Of a stretch of 64,000 nt of DNA, positions 8,956-18,080 are shown piece by piece. Both the position numbers and the translations under genes were made by a program. The stretch comes from Ottowia thiooxydans DSM 14619 (GTDB taxonomy: Bacteria > Pseudomonadota > Gammaproteobacteria > Burkholderiales > Burkholderiaceae_C). Location of the stretch: assembly GCF_000422885.1 (NCBI RefSeq), contig NZ_AUGX01000015.1:62001-126000 (forward strand). Direction: 5' to 3'. Positions within the stretch are counted from its first letter, which is position 1. Each line of letters begins with the position of its first letter. The notes beneath the pieces are model-generated. The model did no database searches. It was not told the DNA's origin and worked only from the letters and a program-made list of their open reading frames with translations.

Positions 8956-11212
8956 CAAAGGTATGGCCCGCGCCGATGCCGAGAAACATGCCGAACTGGA
9001 CTTGCTTCGAACGAGCCTACGTCGACTCTTTGAGCGCCATTGGTCGGCCGATATGGCGGGCAATGGCGGTACGCCTGAGCAGCGTCAGGCGGTGTGGCGT
9101 GCACTGCTGGAGGTAGGCTTAGGAACTTTAGGTAGCCTCGATGACGCCAGCGCTGGTGGCTGGCAAGAGCTACTTCTAACCATGGAGGAGCTTGGGCGCG
9201 CTGCCTGTCCGGCACCGATGGCCGCGCTGGCTCTTTCCAACGAGCTTCTGTCGTCCTGCGAGGTAGCTCAGCCCATGCTGGATGTGATGCGCAGCGGCGC
9301 TGTTCAAGCTGCGTTCAGCCTGGGATCGCATGACGGCGACGCGGATGCTGGTCGTGCCTGCTGGGAAGGAAGAGCCGTCTCGGGCAGCTTGCGTTATGTC
9401 GAGGCATTGTTGGACGCCACCCAATTGGTGGTGCTGGCTCTGGACGGGGATACCACTGTCGCTGTAGTGGTGATCCTTGACGGTTTGCCCGTGTCGTCCT
9501 TGCCCGGGCTGGCCGTACCTCCGTTGGGCGCAATCGCTTTCGAGGAGGTGAGCGCCACGCGCATAGACGTCGATTCGAACCGCGTTGCTGATCTTGGACT
9601 CTCGGCGCGCTTGCTGCTATTGGCACGCGCCTATGGGGCTGCACGACGGATGTTCGATCTCGCTGTAGAGCATGCAGGTTTGCGGGAACAGTTTGGTAAG
9701 CCTATCGGAAGCTTTCAGGCCGTTCAGCACAAGCTGGCAAACGCCTACATCACGCTCGAAGCCATCAGCGCAATGCTGCGCGGCATAGGTCAATGGCGCG
9801 ATGCGGGTCAGCCAGTTTGGCGCATGGCGGCCCTGTCCGCGCTGGCTGCTGCAGGCGCCACGTTGCGGCAGGTTGCGCTTGATGCACACCAGGTGCTCGG
9901 CGCTGTAGGCTATGACGAATCACACGAGCTTCCACGTCATTTTCGGCGGGTACATGCAGATTTGGCACGACACGGCGGTGTGCGTAGAGCCGAGCGTGAG
10001 TTGGCTGACCGGTTGATCGATCAAAGCAGCGCACTACCGGATACGCCGCTGGGCGAGTCTGGTGAGCGCTTTCGCTGTGAAGTTCGGAAATGGCTTGAGC
10101 AGCACTGGAGTGCCGAGCGAAAGGCCGCGCATGATGAGCTGCCTTACCTCGAGCGTGCGCACCACCCCGAGTTCGAACGCGCCTTGGGCGCTGAGGGCTG
10201 GTTGGGGATCGCCTGGCCGAAGGAGCACGGCGGCCAAGCGCGTACCCCCCAAGAACAGCTTGCTTATATTCAGGAGCTGGAGTACGCGGATGCCCCGGGA
10301 CAGCGCATGTCTCTACAGGCGCCAGCCTTGATGCGCTGGGGTACGACCAAGCAACAGATTTTCTATCTGCCACGCCTGCTGCGGGGTGAAATCCGCATCT
10401 GCCTGGGTTACAGCGAAGCAGGTGCGGGCTCAGATCTTTCCGCGCTCACCACAAGCGCCGTACTCGACGGTGATGAATGGGTCATCAATGGAGAAAAGCT
10501 CTGGAGCACCCATGCCACCTTTTCAGATTATGTGTGGCTGGCAGTACGCACCGACCCGCAGGCTAAACCCCGGCATGCCGGGATCAGCATGTTTCTCGTT
10601 CCTCTGAAGGACTACCCCGGTGTATCTATTCGTCCTGGTATGGCTATGTACAGCCGGCCATTTAGCACCATCCGATTCGAGAATGTGCGCGTGCCGCGCG
10701 AGGCTTTGGTGGGACCTCTCAACGGTGGCTGGAGGATTCTGACTGGGGCACTGGCAGAGGAACGGATCCAGATGGGCAGCGTGGTATTTCGCTGCCGCCG
10801 AGTTTTTGACGCGATGGTCGCGCAAATTAGGAAAACGTCTGACTTGGCAAACAAAGATGACCTACGCTCACGCGTTGGCGCGTTAGCCGCGAAGGTGGAA
10901 GCTGCACGAGCGCTTCTGGCCAATAGCATCGAAGGAGATGTCATTGCCGACCAGTCGGCTCATGCAGCAGCTATGAGCAAAGTGTATTCCGCCGATTTAA
11001 TGCAGCAGTTGGGTGAAGCATCGTTAGATCTGCTTGGTATGCAAGCCACGCTCGCATGGTCGGCGGAAGGCAACCTGCTTAACGGTGAGCTGGAGCAGCT
11101 CTTGCGCCATTCACTGATGTACACCATCGGCGGTGGCACGCAGGAGATCCAGCGGAATCTGATCGCTACGCGCGGGTTGGGCCTGAATCGCAAGGCCGAA
11201 CGCCTCAACTGA
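8939..11212 (+). CDS. Double-length (tandem) acyl-CoA dehydrogenase
   Basis: About 757 residues, twice the usual acyl-CoA dehydrogenase length. The N-terminal half (to ~370) ends like an ACAD C-terminal domain: LAVEHAGLREQFGKPIGSFQ, HQVLGAVGYDESHELPRHFR. A second complete ACAD follows, with LGYSEAGAGSDLSALTTSAV and NGEKLWSTHA, ending in GGGTQEIQRNLIATRGLGL as in FadE enzymes of steroid degraders. The first half lacks an obvious flavin-binding signature, so it may be structural, as in alpha2beta2 ACADs. Starts at 8894, 8933 and 8939 are in frame; GGAAAG at 8927-8932 favours 8939, overlapping the synthetase by 17 bp. Likely oxidises a bulky acyl-CoA (inference). Confidence 0.87.
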   Translation: MTAATSKGMARADAEKHAELDLLRTSLRRLFERHWSADMAGNGGTPEQRQAVWRALLEVGLGTLGSLDDASAGGWQELLLTMEELGRAACPAPMAALALSNELLSSCEVAQPMLDVMRSGAVQAAFSLGSHDGDADAGRACWEGRAVSGSLRYVEALLDATQLVVLALDGDTTVAVVVILDGLPVSSLPGLAVPPLGAIAFEEVSATRIDVDSNRVADLGLSARLLLLARAYGAARRMFDLAVEHAGLREQFGKPIGSFQAVQHKLANAYITLEAISAMLRGIGQWRDAGQPVWRMAALSALAAAGATLRQVALDAHQVLGAVGYDESHELPRHFRRVHADLARHGGVRRAERELADRLIDQSSALPDTPLGESGERFRCEVRKWLEQHWSAERKAAHDELPYLERAHHPEFERALGAEGWLGIAWPKEHGGQARTPQEQLAYIQELEYADAPGQRMSLQAPALMRWGTTKQQIFYLPRLLRGEIRICLGYSEAGAGSDLSALTTSAVLDGDEWVINGEKLWSTHATFSDYVWLAVRTDPQAKPRHAGISMFLVPLKDYPGVSIRPGMAMYSRPFSTIRFENVRVPREALVGPLNGGWRILTGALAEERIQMGSVVFRCRRVFDAMVAQIRKTSDLANKDDLRSRVGALAAKVEAARALLANSIEGDVIADQSAHAAAMSKVYSADLMQQLGEASLDLLGMQATLAWSAEGNLLNGELEQLLRHSLMYTIGGGTQEIQRNLIATRGLGLNRKAERLN

Positions 11213-11302
11213 GTGCGCTATCTCAGAAAACACTTTATTGCATGTGAATAAGACGATCTCCGGCTTTGTTGCGGCGGTCATAAGTAGTTTTTTAAGGAGA
11301 CG

Positions 11303-12277
11303 ATGATGTCGAAACTGAACCTGCGGCGCTACGGAATACTGGCTTTTGCTTCTGTCTTTTGCATGACGAATGTCCAAGCGGATCAATTTCCTTCCAAGTC
11401 AATACGCATCATTACTCCGGGCCCGCCCGGCGGAATTACCGATGGCACCTTGCGGGTACTCGCTGCCGAATTGACACGAGCCTGGGGCCAAACCGTGATC
11501 GTGGACAACAAACCCGGCGGGACAGGATTGATCGCTCTTCAAGCACTGATGGCTGCACCGAACGATGGCCACGTCCTGGGTATGCAGGTCTCTGGATTTA
11601 TGAGTGTGCTACCACTGGCTCATGGCTCACGATACGCTCCACTGGAAGCAGCCACGCCTATCAGCTTCCTGTCTGAGTACCCATTGGTTCTGGCCACTGC
11701 GTCGTCGAGCCCTTTCAATACCTGGAAGGAGTTCGTCGACTGGAGTAAGCGCACAGGCGCGAAGCCGTCCTACGGGACCAGTGGAGTCGGCGGTACGACG
11801 CACATGGCGGGCGTTCAGATCAAGCGCAGTACCGGCGTTGACTTGCAGGACATCCCTTACAAAGGGGACAGCCCGATGATCACCGACGTGATCGGCAAGC
11901 AAATCCCGTTGGGAATGCCCGTCATAGGCTCGGCTCTTCCGATGATCCGAGGGGGGCAGCTTAAAGGCATTGCGGTTGTTTCGACTACACGGGTGCCGTT
12001 CGCACCGGACATCGCTACGCTCAAAGAGCAGGGAGTAGACGTGGTTTTTGCACCTTGGAACTATCTTCAGGGACCTGCTCAAATGGACCCCAGTGTAGTG
12101 TCTCGTATCGCGCGAGACGTGGCCACCGCCATGAACAGCAAGGCAGTGAAAGACTTCTATCAGTCCAATGCGCTGATCTGGAAGGACATGAGCCGCGAAC
12201 AGTTAATGAGCTTGATAAGAACCGATACGGAGACAGGGCAAAGCATCATTCGCGAACTCAATATTCCAGTGAAATGA
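11303..12277 (+). CDS. Bug-family tripartite tricarboxylate transporter substrate-binding protein
   Basis: 324-residue periplasmic binding protein of the Bug (TctC) family. The N-terminal signal peptide has a charged start, a hydrophobic core and likely cleavage after VQA. The mature start is typical: FPSKSIRIITPGPPGGITD, then VDNKPGGTG and IPYKGDSPMITDVIG. AAGGAG at 11294-11299 suits the second ATG at 11306 better than that at 11303. No TctA or TctB membrane partners lie nearby, the usual orphan state of Bug proteins in Burkholderiales. Its place inside the catabolic operon suggests it binds the pathway's substrate or a related carboxylate (inference). Confidence 0.92.
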   Translation: MMSKLNLRRYGILAFASVFCMTNVQADQFPSKSIRIITPGPPGGITDGTLRVLAAELTRAWGQTVIVDNKPGGTGLIALQALMAAPNDGHVLGMQVSGFMSVLPLAHGSRYAPLEAATPISFLSEYPLVLATASSSPFNTWKEFVDWSKRTGAKPSYGTSGVGGTTHMAGVQIKRSTGVDLQDIPYKGDSPMITDVIGKQIPLGMPVIGSALPMIRGGQLKGIAVVSTTRVPFAPDIATLKEQGVDVVFAPWNYLQGPAQMDPSVVSRIARDVATAMNSKAVKDFYQSNALIWKDMSREQLMSLIRTDTETGQSIIRELNIPVK

Positions 12278-12297
12278 AATCCAGTGAGGAACGTTGT

Positions 12298-13437
12298 ATG
12301 AAAAACCGAGTTTGCAAGCTTGTAGGCTGCGAGTTTCCGCTGTTTGCGTTCAGTCACTGTCGTGATGTTGTAGCTGCTGTTAGTCGTGCTGGGGGTTTCG
12401 GCGTGTTCGGCGCAAGCAGTTGCACGCCGGAGGAGCTTGATATTGAGTTGCGCTGGATTGATGATCATGTCGATGGAAAGCCGTATGGTGTCGATGTGCT
12501 CATCCCTGAGAACATGGGCTCCGCCGTACTGACTCAGACGACCAAAGAGCAACTGATGGACCAGATATCGCCGGAGCATCGGCGCTTTGTCGTCGAACTG
12601 CTCGCCAAGCACGGTATTGCCGCGACGCCAGACGAGGTCGTGCGCGATATGCTGCCAACCCTACTACCCCAGATTAGCGAACAACTTCTTGATGTGGCTT
12701 TCCGGCACCCGATTCGGTTGATTGCCAACGCGTTGGGTATTGCGCCTGCTTCCATGATTTCTCGGGCCAAGGTACACGGAGTTCCTGTGGCTTCACTTGT
12801 CGGAGCAAAGGAGCATGCGCTAAGACAGGTGCAGGCGGGCGTCGACATTATTGTGGCCCAGGGCGGTGAAGCCGGAGGCCATTGCGGCGAAGTTTCTACG
12901 CTGGTGCTCGTTCCCGAGGTGGTCCGGGCTGTCAAGGCGGTGCGCGACGTTCCCGTGCTGGCGGCGGGGGGCATCATGACAGGAGCTCAAATGGCTGGTT
13001 GTATGGCGATGGGCGCCGACGGCGCCTGGACTGGATCGGTATGGCTTTCTACCACCGAGGCCGAGACCACCGAAGCCATTCGCGAAAAAATTGTACGAGC
13101 CAGCTCACGTGATACTGTGCGCTCCAGAAGCCGCACCGGCAAGCCCGCCCGCCAACTTCGCTCCGCTTGGCATGACGCCTGGGACGGTGACTCCAGTCCC
13201 GGCGCCCTGCCGATGCCTCTCATGGGCATGGTGTCTCAGGCAGCTTTCAAGAAGATCAACAAAGCGGTGGAGGGCGGTAACCAGCACGCACTGCCTCTTG
13301 TGAGTTACTTCGTGGGTCAGGGCGTCGGATTGGTCGAAAACGTGCTGAGCGCTACCCAAGTAGTTCAGTCATTCAAAGAAGAGTTTGCCGAGGCGTTTTT
13401 GGCGTTGGAGGCACAGGTGGCGGGTGCGGATGACTGA
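12298..13437 (+). CDS. Nitronate monooxygenase-family FMN oxidoreductase
   Basis: 379-residue TIM-barrel flavoprotein of the nitronate monooxygenase / 2-nitropropane dioxygenase family. Visible signatures: FAFSHCRDVVAAVSRAGGFGVFG near the start, DIIVAQGGEAGGHCGEVSTL, and PVLAAGGIMTGAQMAGCMAMGADGAWTGS. An ATG at 12274 overlaps the previous stop, but GAGGAA at 12285-12290 with 7-nt spacing supports 12298. Many family members are not nitronate oxidases but enoyl reductases or unknown flavin oxidases, so the substrate is open. It is the last gene of the plus-strand catabolic operon, ending 72 bp before the converging benzoate-CoA ligase gene. Confidence 0.85.
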   Translation: MKNRVCKLVGCEFPLFAFSHCRDVVAAVSRAGGFGVFGASSCTPEELDIELRWIDDHVDGKPYGVDVLIPENMGSAVLTQTTKEQLMDQISPEHRRFVVELLAKHGIAATPDEVVRDMLPTLLPQISEQLLDVAFRHPIRLIANALGIAPASMISRAKVHGVPVASLVGAKEHALRQVQAGVDIIVAQGGEAGGHCGEVSTLVLVPEVVRAVKAVRDVPVLAAGGIMTGAQMAGCMAMGADGAWTGSVWLSTTEAETTEAIREKIVRASSRDTVRSRSRTGKPARQLRSAWHDAWDGDSSPGALPMPLMGMVSQAAFKKINKAVEGGNQHALPLVSYFVGQGVGLVENVLSATQVVQSFKEEFAEAFLALEAQVAGADD

Positions 13438-13509
13438 CGCACTAGCTCGATGCGACCGACGAAACCCGTCCTGACCGGTTCCCTTTGGACTTGCAAGCCT
13501 TGAGCGCCC

Positions 13510-15078
13510 TTACCCGCGCTCTTGCTCCCGCAACCTGAATCGCTGTATTTTCCCCGTGGCGGTTTTTGGCAGGTCGGTCACGAACTCGATAAAACGTGGG
13601 TACTTGTAAGGTGCAAGCCTATCCTTCACGAACGCTTTGAGCTCATCTTCTGTCGCCTTTTGGCCTGATTTGAGCACCACGAACGCCTTGGTCTTGGTGA
13701 GCCCTTCAGCATCTTCCTTGCCAATGACGGCTGCTTCCAACACAGCGGGGTGCTGCACCAAGGTGGCTTCGACCTCAAACGGGCTCACGTAAATCCCGCT
13801 CACCTTCAGCATGTCGTCGCTGCGGCCGCCGTACGTATAGCTGCCATCTTCATTGCGTACGTATTTGTCGCCGCTTTTGGTCCAGCCGCCCTGGAAGGTA
13901 TCGCGGGTTTTTTGGCGATTGCCCCAGTACATCATGGCGGCGGATGGGCCTTGAATGAAAAGGTCTCCCGGCTCGCCATCTGGGACGGGTTTGCCATCGT
14001 CGCCGCGCAGTTCTACCTCGTAGCCGGGGACGGGCCAACCGGTGGTGCCGTAGCGAACCCTGTCAGGCCGGTTGGAGAGAAAGATGTGCAGCATCTCGGT
14101 TGAGCCTATGCCATCCACAATGTCCACGCCAAAGTGGGCCTTGAAGCGCTCCCCTAGTTCGGCCGGCAAGGCTTCACCAGCTGACGAAACGAGTCGCATC
14201 GCGACCTGTTCGCGCGCCGGCAACTGGGGGTGCGCGAGCATGCCTGCGAACCCGGTGGGCGCGCCAAAGAACACGGTGGGTTTGACGTCTCCCACCAAGC
14301 CCACCCAGCGCTTAAAGGTGGCCTCGGGAGTAGGTCGTTCACCCATCAAAAGAGTGGTGGCACCTACGCTCATCGGGAAGGTGAGGCCGTTGCCCAGGCC
14401 ATAGGCGAAAAATAACTTGGCGGCGGAAAAGCAGATGTCGCTTTCATTCAAGCCCAGCACGTCTTTCGCATAGAGCTCGCAAGTCCAGTAAGGATTTCCA
14501 TGGGAGTGCACGGTTCCCTTGGGGCGTCCGGTGGAACCACTCGAATAAAGCCAAAAGCCAGGGTCATCCGGTGTGGTGGGTGCTGGCTTGTCCAAAGGCG
14601 CATGCGCCGCCAGAAAAGCTTCGAATTCGATCTCCGAAGGGTGAAGTGGCGCCTGAGGGTGCGAGACCACCACCTTTTGAACCTCATGATCGCTCTTGGT
14701 CAACGCGGCGTTCAGTGTGGGCAGCAACGCTCCGGATACCAATACAGCCTGGGCGCGCGAGTGCTCCAGCATGTAGGCGTAGTCGTCTGCCGTGAGCAGC
14801 GTGTTCACGGCCACGGGCACCAAACCAGCAAAGGCGCTGCCGAGGAACGCCACAGGCCAGTCGTTGCCATCGTGCATCAAGACCAGCACACGTTCTTCCC
14901 GGCGCAGAAACAAGCTGCGCAAGGCGGCGGCCATGCGGCGCACGCGTTCATCAAGTACTCCGTAGGCGAGCGAGCCGCTGTCGTCGATGAACGCCGGCTT
15001 TTCCGGGTGGGTTGTGTTTTGTGCGAGCAGGTGCTCCGCGAAATTGAAACGCTCTGGCAGTGCGGCAGGAGTGCTCAT
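13510..15078 (-). CDS. bclA: Benzoate-CoA ligase
   Basis: 522-residue ANL-superfamily ligase that converts benzoate, ATP and CoA to benzoyl-CoA, the entry step of the box pathway. The AMP-binding loop reads YSSGSTGRPKGTVHSHG. The GYEVELRGDDGKPVPDGEPG and WTKSGDKYVRNEDG segments and the C-terminal KTATGKIQRFRLR with its catalytic Lys are all present. An upstream in-frame TTG (15093) exists, but ATG at 15078 has GGAGA 8 nt before it. It is divergent from boxR; the ~230-bp intergenic region holds two TGCA-N6-TGCA-like sites, so BoxR probably controls it, with benzoyl-CoA as inducer (known for BoxR/BzdR; inferred here). Confidence 0.93.
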   Translation of the reverse strand: MSTPAALPERFNFAEHLLAQNTTHPEKPAFIDDSGSLAYGVLDERVRRMAAALRSLFLRREERVLVLMHDGNDWPVAFLGSAFAGLVPVAVNTLLTADDYAYMLEHSRAQAVLVSGALLPTLNAALTKSDHEVQKVVVSHPQAPLHPSEIEFEAFLAAHAPLDKPAPTTPDDPGFWLYSSGSTGRPKGTVHSHGNPYWTCELYAKDVLGLNESDICFSAAKLFFAYGLGNGLTFPMSVGATTLLMGERPTPEATFKRWVGLVGDVKPTVFFGAPTGFAGMLAHPQLPAREQVAMRLVSSAGEALPAELGERFKAHFGVDIVDGIGSTEMLHIFLSNRPDRVRYGTTGWPVPGYEVELRGDDGKPVPDGEPGDLFIQGPSAAMMYWGNRQKTRDTFQGGWTKSGDKYVRNEDGSYTYGGRSDDMLKVSGIYVSPFEVEATLVQHPAVLEAAVIGKEDAEGLTKTKAFVVLKSGQKATEDELKAFVKDRLAPYKYPRFIEFVTDLPKTATGKIQRFRLREQERG

Positions 15079-15245
15079 GGGTTTTGTCTCCAATTAAGGG
15101 CTGGCGTAATGGCTGGCTTTTTCTAAACGAATCGTACGACGGGGGCGAGTGTCCTTCGTGGACTGCTGTCGGAACAAGTCCGCGCCTGTGGCGTCAAAAA
15201 ATCAAAGCCTTTCGGAATTGATATTTCAGCGCCCCCGTGGTGAAA

Positions 15246-15283
15246 TGCATTATTGTGCCAACCCTAACATGCAGTAAAGTGCA
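15246..15283. promoter_or_regulatory. Candidate BoxR operators between bclA and boxR
   Basis: Two TGCA-based sites: TGCA-N6-TGCC at 15246-15259 and a perfect TGCA-N6-TGCA at 15270-15283, within the palindrome-like ATGCAGTAAAGTGCAT. BzdR/BoxR regulators of benzoate degradation are known to bind TGCA repeats of this sort. They sit just before boxR and within reach of the bclA promoter, consistent with repression of both until benzoyl-CoA accumulates. Confidence 0.65.
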
Positions 15284-15312
15284 TGTCAAGCCGATCAAAA
15301 CAGAGAATGAGC

Positions 15313-16233
15313 ATGGAGATTGAAGAAGCGTCCCCCCTGGCCGCCACTGCGTCCCCTGCGCCGGATGCCGTGCGCCACCCTTTCCTCGTCGCCCTGGGCG
15401 AGCGGGTGCGAACACTCCGCCTTCGTCGCGGCATGACGCGTAAAGCCGTCGCCAAGTCGGCTGAAGTGTCGGAGCGGCACCTGGCGAACCTGGAATACGG
15501 CACCGGCAACGTATCTATATTGGTGCTTTTGCAAGTGGCGAACGCGCTGCAATGCGAGCTTGCCGAGTTGCTGGGCGATGTGACCACGTCATCGCCAGAA
15601 TGGTTGATGATCCGTGAGTTGCTGGAGCGCCGCGGAGAAAGTGATTTGCGCCGTGCGCGTCAGTCACTCAGCGAGATGTTTCATCACGCCGGGTCAGACC
15701 GGGCCAAGGGTGCTCGCATTGCGCTGATTGGCCTGCGCGGCGCGGGCAAAACATCGCTAGGCCAGCGCCTGGCCGCTGATCTGGGCTATGCCTTTATCGA
15801 ACTCAGCCGGGAAATTGAGCAATTCGCTGGTTGCAGCATCAACGAAATCCACAATCTCTACGGCACCAATGCCTACCGTCGCTATGAGCGTCGAGCGCTG
15901 GAAGAAGCCATTCAAATCTACCCCGAAGTAGTGATCGCCACACCTGGTGGTCTGGTGGCGGATGCCGCTAATTTCAACTTGCTGCTACAGCACTGCACCA
16001 CAGTGTGGCTGCAGGCTGACGCTACAGATCACATGTCGCGAGTGGCGGCGCAGGGTGATATGCGTCCCATGGCGGCCAGTCCTGAGGCTATGGAGGATTT
16101 GAAGCGCATCCTGGCGGGCAGATCTGCCTTTTATGCCAAGGCGGATCTGCGTTTTGACACCAGCCACCACCCGGACGAGGATTCCGCGTTCCACGCGTTG
16201 CGAGACCTGGTGCGCGCCAACGTAGTCACCTGA
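15313..16233 (+). CDS. boxR: BoxR-type regulator: XRE helix-turn-helix fused to a shikimate-kinase-like domain
   Basis: 306-residue two-domain repressor of the BzdR/BoxR family. An N-terminal HTH_XRE domain (LGERVRTLRLRRGMTRKAVAKS ... SERHLANLEYGTGN) is followed by a linker and a shikimate-kinase-like domain with P-loop GLRGAGKTS. In BzdR this domain binds benzoyl-CoA rather than shikimate. In-frame ATGs occur at 15283, 15307 and 15313. The first lies inside an operator-like site and lacks a ribosome site; AGAGA at 15302-15306 is best spaced for 15313. Position between bclA and boxC is the usual one. Start choice is uncertain by 10 residues. Confidence 0.92.
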   Translation: MEIEEASPLAATASPAPDAVRHPFLVALGERVRTLRLRRGMTRKAVAKSAEVSERHLANLEYGTGNVSILVLLQVANALQCELAELLGDVTTSSPEWLMIRELLERRGESDLRRARQSLSEMFHHAGSDRAKGARIALIGLRGAGKTSLGQRLAADLGYAFIELSREIEQFAGCSINEIHNLYGTNAYRRYERRALEEAIQIYPEVVIATPGGLVADAANFNLLLQHCTTVWLQADATDHMSRVAAQGDMRPMAASPEAMEDLKRILAGRSAFYAKADLRFDTSHHPDEDSAFHALRDLVRANVVT

Positions 16234-16253
16234 ACCTGCCTCGAATAGATTGT

Positions 16254-16299
16254 TGCAATAAAATGCATTGACGGCAATCTGAACATGCACTATTATTCA
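16254..16299. promoter_or_regulatory. Candidate BoxR operators upstream of boxC
   Basis: In the 151-bp gap before boxC there is a perfect TGCA-N6-TGCA at 16254-16267 and a degenerate TGCA-N6-TTCA at 16286-16299. The same arrangement of one perfect and one imperfect site occurs before boxR. This supports a common BoxR circuit for boxR, bclA and boxCBA. Confidence 0.62.
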
Positions 16300-16384
16300 T
16301 GTACTGGCTTTCCGGCGCATCTTGATTCATCTCACAAGCCAGCCACAGCGCCGTCACTAGAAAAATCTAGCCCAAAGGATTCCC

Positions 16385-18028
16385 ATGTCGCAAGAGCTGA
16401 CCGTCGATTACCGGACTGAACCAAGCCAATACCACCACCTCAAGCTCTCCTTCGAGGGCAGCACGGCGCATTTGGCGATCGATATTGATGAAAACGCTGG
16501 CCTGCGTCCTGGCTACAAGCTAAAGCTCAATAGCTATGACTTGGGGGTAGATATTGAATTGCACGATGCCGTGCAGCGCATCCGCTTTGAGCACCCAGAA
16601 GTCAAGTCCGTCATCGTGACCAGCGCCAAGGACAAAGTGTTCTGCTCTGGCGCCAACATCTTCATGCTGGGCGTTTCCAGCCATGCATGGAAGGTGAACT
16701 TCTGCAAATTCACCAACGAAACGCGCAACGGCCTGGAAGACAGCAGCAAGCACAGCGGCCTGAAATTCATCGCGGCGGTCAACGGCGCATGCGCCGGCGG
16801 TGGCTATGAGCTGGCTCTCGCTTGCGATGAAATCATCCTGGTGGATGACCGCAACTCTTCCGTCAGCCTGCCCGAAGTGCCTTTGCTGGGCGTGCTGCCT
16901 GGCACCGGCGGCTTGACCCGCGTCACGGATAAACGCCATGTCCGCCATGATCTGGCAGACATCTTCTGCACCAGCGTAGAGGGTGTGCGCGGTCAGCGCG
17001 CTGTCGATTGGCGCCTGGTTGATGCCATTGCCAAGCCGCAGGTGTTCAAGGAAACCGTGGCCAAGCGTGCGGCTGAGTTGTCTGCCAGCAGCCACCGCGG
17101 CAGCGGCAAAGGCGTGGCTCTGACGCCCCTTGAGCGCCAAGTGGACGGCGACAAAGTTAGCTACTCGCATGTAGAGGTGACGATTGACCGTGTCAAACGC
17201 CAAGCCGTCTTCACCATCAAGGCGCCCGCAGCGGTACAACCGAAAGACATCGCAGGCATCGAAGCCGCAGGCGTGGCTTGGTGGCCGCTGGCCATGGCGC
17301 GTGAACTGGATGACGCCATCCTGCACATGCGTACCAATGAATTGGACATTGGCACCTGGGTACTCAAGACCACCGGTGAAGCCGCTGCTGTGCTGGCCGT
17401 TGGCGCGGCGCTGGAAGCCAACAGCAGCCATTGGTTCGTCAACGAAACCATTGGCATGCTGCGTCGTACCTTCGCACGCCTTGATGTCACATCGCGCTCA
17501 CTGTTTGCGCTGGTGGAGCCAGGCTCGTGCTTCGCCGGCATCCTGGCGGAGCTGGCTTTCTGCGCAGACCGCACTTATATGCTTGACGACGAACAAGCTG
17601 CCAGCATCACGCTTGATTCGTTCAACTTCGGTTTGCTGCCCATGGTCAATGGTCAGTCGCGCCTGGCGCGCCGCTTCTATGAAGAGCAAAGTGCCATGGA
17701 CGCAGTCCGCGACGCCGCAGGTAAAGCTCTGGGGCCTAAAGATGCCTTGGCGCTGGGCCTGGTTACCGCCACGCCAGACGATATTGACTATGCAGATGAG
17801 ATCCGCATTGCTTTTGAAGAGCGTGCCGCCATGAGCCCGGACGCGCTCACCGGTCTGGAAGCCAACCTGCGCTTCGCTCAGCGCGAGAACATGCTCACCC
17901 GCATCTTCGGTCGCTTGACCGCCTGGCAGAACTGGATTTTCCAGCGCCCCAACGCCGTGGGCGAAAAGGGTGCACTCAAGGTGTACGGCAAGGGCGACAA
18001 GGCTCAGTTCGATCTGAACCGCGTCTAA
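16385..18028 (+). CDS. boxC: Benzoyl-CoA-dihydrodiol lyase
   Basis: 547-residue crotonase-superfamily enzyme, the size typical of BoxC. It opens the ring of 2,3-epoxybenzoyl-CoA (or its hydrated form), releasing formate and giving 3,4-dehydroadipyl-CoA semialdehyde. The N-terminal crotonase half has DKVFCSGANIFMLG, NGACAGGGYELALACDEI and LPEVPLLGVLPGTGGL; the second half carries a diverged crotonase-like domain. It follows boxR by 151 bp containing operator-like repeats and precedes boxB by 52 bp with a GAGGAG-like ribosome site. It is the first gene of the boxCBA transcript. Confidence 0.96.
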   Translation: MSQELTVDYRTEPSQYHHLKLSFEGSTAHLAIDIDENAGLRPGYKLKLNSYDLGVDIELHDAVQRIRFEHPEVKSVIVTSAKDKVFCSGANIFMLGVSSHAWKVNFCKFTNETRNGLEDSSKHSGLKFIAAVNGACAGGGYELALACDEIILVDDRNSSVSLPEVPLLGVLPGTGGLTRVTDKRHVRHDLADIFCTSVEGVRGQRAVDWRLVDAIAKPQVFKETVAKRAAELSASSHRGSGKGVALTPLERQVDGDKVSYSHVEVTIDRVKRQAVFTIKAPAAVQPKDIAGIEAAGVAWWPLAMARELDDAILHMRTNELDIGTWVLKTTGEAAAVLAVGAALEANSSHWFVNETIGMLRRTFARLDVTSRSLFALVEPGSCFAGILAELAFCADRTYMLDDEQAASITLDSFNFGLLPMVNGQSRLARRFYEEQSAMDAVRDAAGKALGPKDALALGLVTATPDDIDYADEIRIAFEERAAMSPDALTGLEANLRFAQRENMLTRIFGRLTAWQNWIFQRPNAVGEKGALKVYGKGDKAQFDLNRV

Positions 18029-18080
18029 ATCTCCACGCCTCGCACATCCAACGCGTTACTTTTCCTAGAGGAGTCCCACC

